Of a stretch of DNA of 64,000 bases, positions 8,288 to 15,982 are shown piece by piece (within the stretch, counting starts at the first letter, position 1; every line of letters begins with the position of its first letter). The DNA lies in the NCBI RefSeq assembly GCF_900108915.1, contig NZ_FNYH01000002.1, positions 186,001 to 250,000 on the forward strand, read 5' to 3'. The translations under genes were made by a program, and so were the position numbers. Origin of the DNA: Allopseudospirillum japonicum (GTDB lineage: Bacteria; Pseudomonadota; Gammaproteobacteria; Pseudomonadales; Halomonadaceae). Below the pieces are notes generated by a model. It was not told where the DNA came from, ran no database searches, and saw nothing but the letters and a program-made list of their open reading frames with translations.

Positions 8288-10450
8288 ATGTCTTTGATTC
8301 AGCCTGTTACCCCATATCGACTCACTCGATTAGGCGCCCCACTGAGCAACCGTTGGACGCTAGCGTCTACGCTGGTGCTGACTAGCTTGCTCACAGGATG
8401 TGCGCAACAAGAGATCAAGCCTCAGACCGAGGTTGTGCAGCCGATACAAGCGAACGAACAAGCCACAGGCCAAAGCTTGATGCCGCCTGACAAGCAAGCG
8501 GGTGATTTGTCTGTCGGGTCGCCAGTGCAAACGGCAGAGGTAACTACACCAGAGCAGTTAGCTATTTTAGGTAATACGTTACCCCAGACTGCACCTAAGC
8601 TAGCGGGTTTTCAAAGTCAGGGGCGTTTGCCGCGTTTACCGCAAACACAACCGGTCGATGCTGCACAAGTACAAGGTGTGCGCCAAGTTTTGCTGAATTA
8701 TGAGCAAGCGCCTTTAGCAGAAGTGATTAGCCAGCTCGCGGATGTTTTACAGCTGAATGTCGTCATTGATCCCCAAGTGCAAGGTCGTGTGTCTTTAAGT
8801 ACCGCCAGTGAATTGGACAGCCGTTCTTTGTGGCCTTTATTAAATTATTTATTGGCGCAGCAAGGGGTCACTATGACCCAAGTGGGTGATTTTTATCACG
8901 TTAAACCTGCGACCAGTAAAGAGGCGGTACTGACGCAAGGGCGACGTCAATTAGAAACCCAACAGGCCGGACAAGTGACCCATCTCGTGCCGTTACAGTA
9001 TGTGAGTGTCACCAAAGTACAAGAGGCACTTGCTCCCCTGTTGACACAAGCACAAGTAAAAACGCAAGGTTTAGCCGATGCGAATGTTTTTGTATTACAA
9101 GGTCAAGGTGAACAAGTCCGTCGTTATTTGCCTTTAGTAGAGCTTTTAGATACAGATCCTTTTCGTACCCGTAGTTTACAGTTTTATCCGTTACAAAGCG
9201 CACAAGCAGGGGCAGTGGTTGATGAGTTAACGCAAGTGTTTACCGCATTAACAGGAGGCCAGCAAAGTTATCAGTTTGTTGCTTTAGAGCGTTTAAATGC
9301 GATTTTTGTGGTCGCACCACCGGCTAACTCTCTACGTGAAGTAGAACGCTGGCTGAAGATTCTGGATACGGATATTAGCCAAGATAGGCGTCAGGTGTAT
9401 CACTATCGGGTGCGCCATGTGAAAGCAGCAGATTTAGCTGCGACCTTACAGCAACTATATTCAGGTGTAGTACAAGCACGGGCAAATACCACAGCAAGCG
9501 CACCTGTACCCAATGCACAGGCACAAAATACGGCAACGCCAAGCGGCGCACTTTTTAATGGCGAACTAGATATTGTGGCTGATGCAGTCACCAACAGTTT
9601 ATTAGTCCAAGCGAATCAGCAAGATTTTGAACGTTTGAAAGTGATTTTGCGTCGCCTAGATGCTTTGCCGCAAGAAGTCATGATTAATGTGATGATCGCC
9701 GAGGTGACTTTGGATAATGGTAAAGAGTTCGGCCTCGAATGGGCGCTCAATCGTGGGGATATTCAAGTCAGCAATGAGTTAGGTTTAGCAGGTTTAAGAG
9801 ACGCTGGTAAGTTGTTTGGTTTGGTCGGTAAACGTGATTTCTCAAACCTGACTGTGGTTCTTAATGCCATGCAGGAAGATCAAATGATTCAAGTCTTGTC
9901 TTCGCCTTCTGTTCTGGTACGAGATAATGAATCGGCACGGATTGAAGTCGGTAGTGAAGTGCCGATTATTAGCCGCCAGTTGACTTCCTCCACCGCATCG
10001 GACTCGTCTAACTTGACGAACGAGGTGCAGTACAAACCAACAGGGGTCATCTTGGAAGTCACACCAAATATTGATGAAGATGGGTTGATTAATCTAGAAA
10101 TCAAGCAAGAAGTTTCCAAGGCCCAACGCAACACTACAGGCGGCGTGGATTCCCCCGTGATTACCAAGCGTTTAGTTGAAACTAAGGTGTTAGTGCGTGA
10201 TGGTGACTCAGTGGTGTTAGGCGGTATCATGGATCAAAACCGTGATCAGACAAATACGGGCGTCCCCTTTTTAAAGGATTTACCCTTGATCGGCCATTTA
10301 TTTAAAAACCAGAAAGAAACCTATACCAAAACTGAGCTTTTGGTGATTCTGTCGCCACGCTTAGTGAGTTTGGAAGAAGAAGGTAGCCAGCTCATCCCTG
10401 AATTTTTACAGAAAATGCGTCAAATCGACCGTTTGCTATCCGAACAATAA
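8288..10450 (+). CDS. gspD: Type II secretion secretin GspD with a lipoprotein signal
   Basis: Outer-membrane secretin forming the T2SS exit channel. Residues 1-38 are a signal peptide ending in a lipobox (LLTGC, Cys38). This is unusual for GspD but known for self-piloting liposecretins of the HxcQ type. An N0 domain (about 130-205) is followed by N1-N3 repeats (230-455), with a low-complexity Ala/Asn/Thr stretch around 395-420 in N3. The beta-barrel gate domain (about 460-710) shows MINVMIAEVTL, VLSSPSVLVRDNE, VGSEVPII, and a C-terminal LLVILSPRLV strand. The SD is AAGGAG, 12 bases before ATG. A lipidated secretin would be expected to need no separate pilotin; none is seen nearby. Confidence 0.95.
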   Translation: MSLIQPVTPYRLTRLGAPLSNRWTLASTLVLTSLLTGCAQQEIKPQTEVVQPIQANEQATGQSLMPPDKQAGDLSVGSPVQTAEVTTPEQLAILGNTLPQTAPKLAGFQSQGRLPRLPQTQPVDAAQVQGVRQVLLNYEQAPLAEVISQLADVLQLNVVIDPQVQGRVSLSTASELDSRSLWPLLNYLLAQQGVTMTQVGDFYHVKPATSKEAVLTQGRRQLETQQAGQVTHLVPLQYVSVTKVQEALAPLLTQAQVKTQGLADANVFVLQGQGEQVRRYLPLVELLDTDPFRTRSLQFYPLQSAQAGAVVDELTQVFTALTGGQQSYQFVALERLNAIFVVAPPANSLREVERWLKILDTDISQDRRQVYHYRVRHVKAADLAATLQQLYSGVVQARANTTASAPVPNAQAQNTATPSGALFNGELDIVADAVTNSLLVQANQQDFERLKVILRRLDALPQEVMINVMIAEVTLDNGKEFGLEWALNRGDIQVSNELGLAGLRDAGKLFGLVGKRDFSNLTVVLNAMQEDQMIQVLSSPSVLVRDNESARIEVGSEVPIISRQLTSSTASDSSNLTNEVQYKPTGVILEVTPNIDEDGLINLEIKQEVSKAQRNTTGGVDSPVITKRLVETKVLVRDGDSVVLGGIMDQNRDQTNTGVPFLKDLPLIGHLFKNQKETYTKTELLVILSPRLVSLEEEGSQLIPEFLQKMRQIDRLLSEQ

Positions 10451-10464
10451 ATCAGGGGGGAAAT

Positions 10465-11064
10465 ATGGGACCACAAGCCCTCGCTTGGCTTTTACTAAGC
10501 TTCCCTTTACTTGGATGGGCAACTTCTGCTAAGGACATGCAAACGAACCTCTTTGCTCAAGGGCGTCCTGCCTTAGTATGGCCACAAACTGCAGCAGCGA
10601 CACAAAGCGCACAAGTGTCGTCTGTTGTCCAAACAAAAACAACACAACAAGCACGTTGGCAGTGGCCAAAAGTGCTCGGTGTTTTAGGTGTCCGTGACCC
10701 AGGGCAAGCTCTGATATACAGAGTGTTACTTGAAGATGTAAATACAGGACATAAGTTTGATTTAATTTCTGGGCAAAGCTGGCAAGATATCTACCTTATT
10801 CGAGCGGACAAGACACAAGTTGTGTTGATGCAAGTATCGAGTGGCAAAATTCATAAGATTGCTTTGACATCTTCGCAACAGCCTGTAGGCGATTTATTGC
10901 AGTTGCGAGCCAATCCCATGCCTTCAGTGACAAGCACACCGACTAAGCCAAGTACTACACCAACGCAACCAATGCAAGATGAGGCAGTACTAGTACCGCT
11001 TGCGCCCAATGTCCCTGAACCAGAGACTAAAACGACCAAGAGTTTATTGGATACACTCATGTAA
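10465..11064 (+). CDS. Small exported protein, possibly GspC/HR-like partner of the secretin
   Basis: 199-residue protein of uncertain identity encoded 14 bases after gspD with a strong SD (AGGGGGGAA). It has a signal-like N terminus (hydrophobic to about residue 20, GWATSA). The central part (about 70-140: VLGVLGVRDPGQALIYRV, then DLISGQSW, then KTQVVLMQ) looks like a small beta domain and resembles in pattern the homology-region domain of GspC or the pilus protein PilP, which bind secretin N domains. The C-terminal 60 residues are Pro/Thr-rich and probably disordered. No classical GspC is otherwise present. The role as secretin partner is inferred from place and pattern only. Confidence 0.5.
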   Translation: MGPQALAWLLLSFPLLGWATSAKDMQTNLFAQGRPALVWPQTAAATQSAQVSSVVQTKTTQQARWQWPKVLGVLGVRDPGQALIYRVLLEDVNTGHKFDLISGQSWQDIYLIRADKTQVVLMQVSSGKIHKIALTSSQQPVGDLLQLRANPMPSVTSTPTKPSTTPTQPMQDEAVLVPLAPNVPEPETKTTKSLLDTLM

Positions 11065-11582
11065 ATGAGATATAGATCAATTACAGGTTATTTGGGTTTG
11101 CGCTACGTCATAAAATTGCAGTCTAATTAATGTTAGGTTGAGCGTCCAAAATAGGACAGAACTTGACCAATTTGGGGGAAGTCTTAGGCTTGCGTGATTT
11201 GTCCCTTTGTTGTACCTTAAGTCGGCATATGTATACCGAGTTTTGGCTAGCTAGCGCAGCTTACAAGCGCAAGAATATTCACTTAAGCTCTTTTAATCTC
11301 AGAAATAACTAAGTAAAAGAGTTTAAGCCCTAGAAAGGCGACATCTAGGCATTCTTCAATATGAATTTGGTCTGTAGAAGAATGGAGACGTAAGTAAACA
11401 CGTCCATGTCGCAGCTTGCCTTGTGGATCTTTTCAGGCAAGGCAAGCAATCAGTGCGTGATTCTTAACCTATTTCTCGGTAGAATCACGTTTTGATTAAT
11501 AGGCATGGCATCACACTCTTTGCTTAACTTTGTTAAGCTTGTGTACCAGCTGTAAACCAATAGCGAAAAGGGTTAAAGGAAC
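11065..11582 (+). promoter_or_regulatory. 518-base gene-free leader with five or more hairpins
   Basis: No coding frame of note. The stretch is packed with inverted repeats, all upstream of the 464-residue protein gene: 11282-11295/11314-11327 (14-base arms, one mismatch), 11350-11357/11377-11384 (8, perfect), 11414-11423/11438-11447 (10, perfect), 11456-11464/11481-11489 (9, perfect), 11522-11528/11532-11538 (7, perfect). A weaker one lies at 11222-11239. None is followed by a T tract, so they do not look like terminators. They are consistent with a long structured 5' untranslated region or a separate small RNA. The SD AAAGGA lies just before the ATG at 11583. I could not pick a convincing promoter. 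Confidence 0.6.
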
Positions 11583-12977
11583 ATGACAAACTTTAAAAAG
11601 AAAGCACTAACTGCTTCTGTAGCTCTGGCTTTAGGTCTGGGCTTTGGCACAGCGCAAGCGGTAGAAGTTGCCGCTGATAACGCTGGTCAGTTGTTGTTAG
11701 GCCCATACTATGCCGCAGAAGCAGGCGTAACTACGGATATCACTGTGGTTAACCCTGATCTGAACCGTGCAGTAAAGGCTCACATCACTTTCCGTTCTAA
11801 GTTGAACTCAAAAGAAGTCCTTGACTTTGTAATCTACCTTTCACCTGGTGACGTTTTCCGTGGTGAGTTGAAAGATGGCAAATTCTATTCAACTGACGAT
11901 TCTGTAAAAGCCTTACGTCAAATTAACGTAGGTACTAACCCAGGTTGGGCGAATGAGTTGGGCGCGGAAGTTTCTTTAGCTGCAGTAGCTAACGATAACT
12001 CAAACCAAGGCCACATCGAAGTTTATGGCATGTACTCTGCAGAAGGTACTGTAACCTTAACTGACGGTTCTAGCGTACAAGTTAAGCGTGGCATGACTAA
12101 AGCAGAACTCGCTAAAGTTTTCGACACGGACATCGCTGATCTGCGTGCGATTGCAGCAAACCAGCCATTAGTTGTTGCTAACAACCCTGCGACTGTACAG
12201 ATCTCTGGTGAAGTTGCAGTTAACTTCCCTTCAGGTCAGAAAATGCTGTATCCATTCACAGCATTAGACGCTTCTGCCGCTGGCCAAGTAGTATCTAACG
12301 ACGAGTTTGATACTTTCCGTTTTGGTAGCACGGGCGTAGGTCAAAACATTCCAGTAGGTAAATATGCTGGTGCAGCTGGCGCAGACAACCTCTACTTAGT
12401 AGAAGCTGCTCTGTCTGCAGACCGTCTGTTTGGTGCTTATGAGAGCTACAAAGAAGGGACTGACGAAGCTAACACTACCTTGTTAGTGAACTTCCCTACA
12501 AAGTATCGTCATGACCCAGCATACACTGACTACATCGGTAATGTTGCACCTTTCCGTAGCAGCACTCGTACGACTGGCGACGGCACCTGTTCTGTGGTAG
12601 CGGCTTACAGCTTCTCTTCTTACAACAACACAGAAGAAACTGTAGACTTGACTGCTTTGATCTCTCCTTACACACCTTACCTATCTACCTTGTGTGAAAC
12701 CGAGATCGTTAACCCGAACTTCGTTGTTGACGGCACTCGTTACAGCATGGATCAAAACCCAGAAGAGTTGGCTACTTACCTAGCAAACAAAGACAGCCAG
12801 TGGATTGCTAACAATCCTAAGTTCCTGTACGACTCTGGTTGGTACAATGTTGATATGCGTGCAGCCGCTGGTTCTGCAGCTGTTACAGGTTACACTGGTA
12901 TTCCTGTGATCGCCTATACGGTAAAAGCGAACGTAGCTAAGCAAGAAGTGACCTTGATTCCTGCTGCTAAGCAGTAA
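11583..12977 (+). CDS. Exported protein of unknown function, probably very abundant
   Basis: 464 residues with a clear Sec signal peptide (basic MTNFKKK, hydrophobic core, cleavage after GTAQA near residue 26). The mature N terminus (LLLGPYYAAEAGVTTDITVVN, then NSKEVLDFVIYLSPGDV) recalls uncharacterised cell-surface proteins of Proteobacteria with 'PYY...T..VVN' and 'SREVLDF..yLSP' patterns; this is from memory and not checked. Only two cysteines (about 336 and 374) are present, possibly one disulfide. Codon choice is strongly biased (AAC, TTC, TAC, CGT, GGT), unlike its neighbours, indicating very high expression. It has its own long structured leader and a strong terminator, so it is monocistronic. 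A surface-layer or major outer-envelope role is a guess. Confidence 0.85.
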   Translation: MTNFKKKALTASVALALGLGFGTAQAVEVAADNAGQLLLGPYYAAEAGVTTDITVVNPDLNRAVKAHITFRSKLNSKEVLDFVIYLSPGDVFRGELKDGKFYSTDDSVKALRQINVGTNPGWANELGAEVSLAAVANDNSNQGHIEVYGMYSAEGTVTLTDGSSVQVKRGMTKAELAKVFDTDIADLRAIAANQPLVVANNPATVQISGEVAVNFPSGQKMLYPFTALDASAAGQVVSNDEFDTFRFGSTGVGQNIPVGKYAGAAGADNLYLVEAALSADRLFGAYESYKEGTDEANTTLLVNFPTKYRHDPAYTDYIGNVAPFRSSTRTTGDGTCSVVAAYSFSSYNNTEETVDLTALISPYTPYLSTLCETEIVNPNFVVDGTRYSMDQNPEELATYLANKDSQWIANNPKFLYDSGWYNVDMRAAAGSAAVTGYTGIPVIAYTVKANVAKQEVTLIPAAKQ

Positions 12978-13023
12978 TCTACCTAGCGTTACCTCTAGTA
13001 GCTAAAGGCTACAACTAATTAGA

Positions 13024-13050
13024 GCGGCGTCCTTGCGGACGCCGCTTTTT
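13024..13050 (+). terminator. Rho-independent terminator after the abundant exported protein
   Basis: Perfect 9-base GC-rich stem (GCGGCGTCC / GGACGCCGC) with a 4-base loop, followed by TTTTT. It ends the 11583-12977 transcript. Confidence 0.93.
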
Positions 13051-13111
13051 GTATTTATGCTCAGCGTACTTGGTTTACTTTTAGTATTGTTAACACCATT
13101 CAGGAATTTAT

Positions 13112-14308
13112 ATGAAAAACCAACTGCTGACGACGCTGATTTTATCCTTATCTTGTAGTTATGCCTCTGCTAGCATTTTGACAGACCTTACTGGAGAATC
13201 TAATTCAGGAGGAACAAGCAATAATATTCTCGACGGTGGCAGCAATACAAACACAGGGAACTCATCTTCTGGATTTGGATGTGATTCCAATGCTTTTTTA
13301 TCAAATACTTTAGATACCAGCCCATATTGGGCAGGCAAGGATCGTATTAGTGATCTAAATAGTGGTTTGATCGGTATGAATGCTTATACCCTAGTCAAGC
13401 TAACTAAGCCTGTTGGATATAGCACGTTAGTTGTTAGTGGAAACCCTGATATTCATAGTTATAATGTGGATGCATGGGCCACTTTATATGATGCAAATCA
13501 CCCTCGGATTGCTCAATTACAATCAGGAACAGGTGTAAAAGCGAGTTGGGTTAGTGGTTATGCAGAATGTAATGTGACTACCAAGCATCAATATTTTGGT
13601 GTTGGTTTTAATTTGGGTTTCACTGGTTCTGCATCGCAAGAAATCACCAAATATTTAGTGATTTATAATGGTTATAACTTGGAATGGGAATTTAATATTA
13701 ACAACTTAGGTGTGCGCGTATTTGCGGATACTTTATCAGGTTTTAATGATTCCAATACTGCTGATGGATCAAGTGTGACTGATATCACGACAGATACCAC
13801 AACAGATGCAACCACGGATGATGGTAATACTGGTGGTGTGATTACTGACGATACCACAGACACGACAACAGATACCACGACAGATATTATTACGGATACC
13901 ACAACAGATACGGTAACAGATGCACCTCAGTGCGATACTTATGCTGATCTCGCTTATCAGACCTCTATTATAGGAACAGATCAGGCTGACACGATTAATA
14001 TCGGTGAATATGTTTTTGGTGAAACTTATATTAATGGCGTGCTCGGAGATGATAAATATATTGTTCGAAGTTTGCCTGCTTCTTCAATCGACATAGTAGA
14101 TCTTTTTGGGCAGAATACTTTGCAGCTTGGGATGATTAAGTCATCTATTGAAAATGTAAAATTAGAAAATAACCTATTAACTATAGAGTTAAATACAGGT
14201 AATAGCATTCAGATTAAAGGAGTAGCTAATTTTAAAGCGCTTGTATTTGCAGAAACATTCAACTTGCCTGAACAAATTACTCAACTAAAGACAGCGCTAG
14301 GCTTATAG
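13112..14308 (+). CDS. Secreted protein with Thr-Asp repeat linker and RTX-like C-terminal domain
   Basis: 398 residues, not a recognised family. A signal peptide (cleavage near SYASA) is followed by a Ser/Asn/Gly-rich stretch, then a globular region (about 50-205) containing three of the four mature-part cysteines. Next is a low-complexity linker of TDTT-type repeats (about 222-272), then a C-terminal domain (about 285-398) beginning IIGTDQADTINIG, reminiscent of RTX/hemolysin-type calcium-binding openings. That C-terminal domain is clearly related to the protein encoded next (DLFGQN versus DLLGQD; SIENVKL versus SITEVSL; a shared IQI strand). SD AGGAA before the ATG. As a Sec-exported protein near a T2SS operon it could be a T2SS substrate; that is inference. 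Confidence 0.75.
   Translation: MKNQLLTTLILSLSCSYASASILTDLTGESNSGGTSNNILDGGSNTNTGNSSSGFGCDSNAFLSNTLDTSPYWAGKDRISDLNSGLIGMNAYTLVKLTKPVGYSTLVVSGNPDIHSYNVDAWATLYDANHPRIAQLQSGTGVKASWVSGYAECNVTTKHQYFGVGFNLGFTGSASQEITKYLVIYNGYNLEWEFNINNLGVRVFADTLSGFNDSNTADGSSVTDITTDTTTDATTDDGNTGGVITDDTTDTTTDTTTDIITDTTTDTVTDAPQCDTYADLAYQTSIIGTDQADTINIGEYVFGETYINGVLGDDKYIVRSLPASSIDIVDLFGQNTLQLGMIKSSIENVKLENNLLTIELNTGNSIQIKGVANFKALVFAETFNLPEQITQLKTALGL
13781..13923 (+). repeat. Degenerate tandem repeat encoding a Thr-Asp linker
   Basis: Imperfect 9-12 base units of the type ACAGATACCAC(A) repeated more than ten times inside the 13112-14308 gene, interrupted by a GNTGG segment. A shorter run of similar units occurs at 34850-34895 in another exported protein. 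Confidence 0.75.
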
Positions 14309-14319
14309 GAAGGCACGCA

Positions 14320-14838
14320 ATGCGAAGAAAGCAAATATTAGTGGCACTCACTTTGGTATTAGCAACAAGTGCGCAAGCTAGCTTGCTCGATGATCTGTTA
14401 GGCAATAATGGTACAGATGAAGAGACAAACTTGCCTATTGATACGGGCATTTACATAGAACATACAAGCCAGAAAAGCTTATATATGGGCACTGCAGATG
14501 CAGATTATATCTATTTGGATGCTAGCCATCCGACTTTAGCATCTGGAGGCTTAGCAAATGATAGATATAAAATTAGTGCCCAACAAAGTGCTGACCTTGT
14601 AATTAGTGATCTTCTAGGACAAGATAATTTAGTCGATTTAAGCTTAGTACAAAATAGCATTACCGAGGTGAGCTTAAATTCAGGGCAAGTGATTATCAAT
14701 TTGAGTTCTGGTGTTAAGATTCAGATTGATGCAGCACAAACGCACTGTTTGCAAATCAACTTGGATGGTATTTTATCTGATTATAAGATAACAGATGAAA
14801 ACAGCTTAGAAAGTTTTAAGCAGCTTCTCGGGATTTAA
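14320..14838 (+). CDS. Small exported paralogue sharing the RTX-like C-terminal domain
   Basis: 172 residues with a signal peptide (cleavage near SAQASL). After a short Asn/Asp/Glu-rich segment it consists almost entirely of the domain that ends the upstream protein: an opening TADADYIYLD, then LANDRYKIS, DLLGQDNLVDL, and SGVKIQID, ending with a helix. It starts 11 bases after the upstream stop, so the two are probably co-transcribed. Function unknown. The pair looks like one large protein with its linker and a stand-alone copy of its C-terminal domain, produced by duplication. One cysteine is present near the C terminus. Confidence 0.75.
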   Translation: MRRKQILVALTLVLATSAQASLLDDLLGNNGTDEETNLPIDTGIYIEHTSQKSLYMGTADADYIYLDASHPTLASGGLANDRYKISAQQSADLVISDLLGQDNLVDLSLVQNSITEVSLNSGQVIINLSSGVKIQIDAAQTHCLQINLDGILSDYKITDENSLESFKQLLGI

Positions 14839-14843
14839 TAGCG

Positions 14844-14874
14844 TAGGTTAGGTTGCTAACGGCAACCCAACCTA
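14844..14874. terminator. Hairpin between convergent genes
   Basis: 13-base arms with a single mismatch (14844-14856 / 14862-14874) and a 5-base loop, lying between the ends of convergent genes. T tracts are weak on both sides, so bidirectional termination is probable but not certain. Confidence 0.6.
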
Positions 14875-14887
14875 AGGTTTTAGGAAT

Positions 14888-15331
14888 TTACTGATGCATC
14901 GGCATTATCTTTTTCACTGGGACTTGCAAATCTAGCACTTCGCCATTATCCAAGGTTAACTGCAAATCGATTTGACTTCCTTCGCTTAATTCTTGCTGTA
15001 AATTGATCAACATAATATGCAGGCCGCCAGGTGCTAGCTGTGTGCTTGCGCCTGCGGGTACTTGGATTTGATCAATTTTACGCATTTGCATCACGCCCGC
15101 CTCATGTACATGCGTGTGTAACTCGACGACACCAGCAACAGAAGATTGGGCGCTCACTAAAGCGCGTGCCTCATCTGTTGGGTTATTTAATTGCATAAAT
15201 GCTGCTGAGTTAGGTTGGCCTGCTGGCATTGCACGCGCATAAGCATCTTTAACTTCTAAACTTGCTGCAGAAACTTGAGTCGCTAAACCTAAAAAAATGC
15301 CTGCAATTAAGCTTTTCATTTTAAATGACAT
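14888..15331 (-). CDS. PCu(A)C periplasmic copper chaperone
   Basis: Periplasmic Cu(I) chaperone that delivers copper to the CuA site of cytochrome c oxidase, working with SCO. After a signal peptide (cleavage near VSA) the mature protein shows the exact family motif H-X10-M-X21-H-X-M: His72, Met83, His105, Met107, with extra His74/His76. ATG 15331 is chosen because the AAGGAAG SD lies 10 bases upstream; a TTG two codons earlier (15337) is too close to it. Third gene of a minus-strand operon, with the SCO gene 15 bases upstream. Conserved Met/His spacing makes the call firm. Confidence 0.94.
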   Translation of the reverse strand: MSFKMKSLIAGIFLGLATQVSAASLEVKDAYARAMPAGQPNSAAFMQLNNPTDEARALVSAQSSVAGVVELHTHVHEAGVMQMRKIDQIQVPAGASTQLAPGGLHIMLINLQQELSEGSQIDLQLTLDNGEVLDLQVPVKKIMPMHQ

Positions 15332-15346
15332 GGTCAAGAATCTTCC

Positions 15347-15961
15347 TTATAACAGGTGAGGTTGTGCAAGCACTTTGCGTAGCGTATCGACTAAGGGTTG
15401 TGCTTGATGAGAATGGGGAATAACGCCCAGCATATCCCCTTGAGAATTTACAATATATAAATTAGAAGAATGATCAATCGCGTAACCCATAGCAGAATCT
15501 GGCAGCTCAACTTTCCGATAAAAGGCTCCATAAGCACGGGTTAATTGATCGATTTGGGCTTGACTACCAGTGGCACCAATTAAGCGTGTATCAAAAAAAT
15601 CTACATAAGAGGCTAGGCGTTCTGGATGATCACGTTCTGGGTCTACACTGATAAAAATACCTTGCACACGCGCTGCTTCCTCTGGGGTGAGATTTTGCAT
15701 CGCTTGGCTAAATGTCATTAAACTTGTGGGACAAATATCAGGGCAATAAGTATAACCGAAATAAACTACAATGGCTTTTTGTGGATATTGGCTTAGGCTA
15801 ACTGGACCCTGCGCACTTTTTAATTGAAAATCCCCGCCACTAGGTAAAGTATAAGCTTCTTGGGAAGCCATATTAATATAAATAATACGTCCAAGAAAAA
15901 TGCCGGCAAGGGCCAAACTAGTAATCAATAAGAGTAAACGCAAGCGGGAGGAGCTTAACAT
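15347..15961 (-). CDS. SCO1/SenC/PrrC-family copper chaperone for cytochrome oxidase
   Basis: Membrane-anchored thioredoxin-fold protein needed for CuA assembly in cytochrome c oxidase. An N-terminal helix (about residues 7-28) is followed by the SCO fold. Copper ligands are visible: Cys73 and Cys77 in CPDIC, and His164 in AIDHSS. SVDPERD is the other family signature. The 204-residue length is typical. It lies between an unknown anchored protein (upstream) and PCu(A)C (downstream), a metallochaperone arrangement common near oxidase genes; oxidase subunits themselves are not in the window. Confidence 0.95.
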   Translation of the reverse strand: MLSSSRLRLLLLITSLALAGIFLGRIIYINMASQEAYTLPSGGDFQLKSAQGPVSLSQYPQKAIVVYFGYTYCPDICPTSLMTFSQAMQNLTPEEAARVQGIFISVDPERDHPERLASYVDFFDTRLIGATGSQAQIDQLTRAYGAFYRKVELPDSAMGYAIDHSSNLYIVNSQGDMLGVIPHSHQAQPLVDTLRKVLAQPHLL

Positions 15962-15982
15962 AAAAAATATCCTCTTATATAT

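Noticed and set aside
11282-11538. Possible CRISPR array or tandem repeat in the hairpin-rich leader
   Set aside because: The arms differ in sequence from hairpin to hairpin; there is no repeated unit with constant spacing.
13781-13923. CRISPR-like repeat in the 13.1-14.3 kb gene
   Set aside because: Short degenerate in-frame codon repeats encoding Thr-Asp; no spacers.
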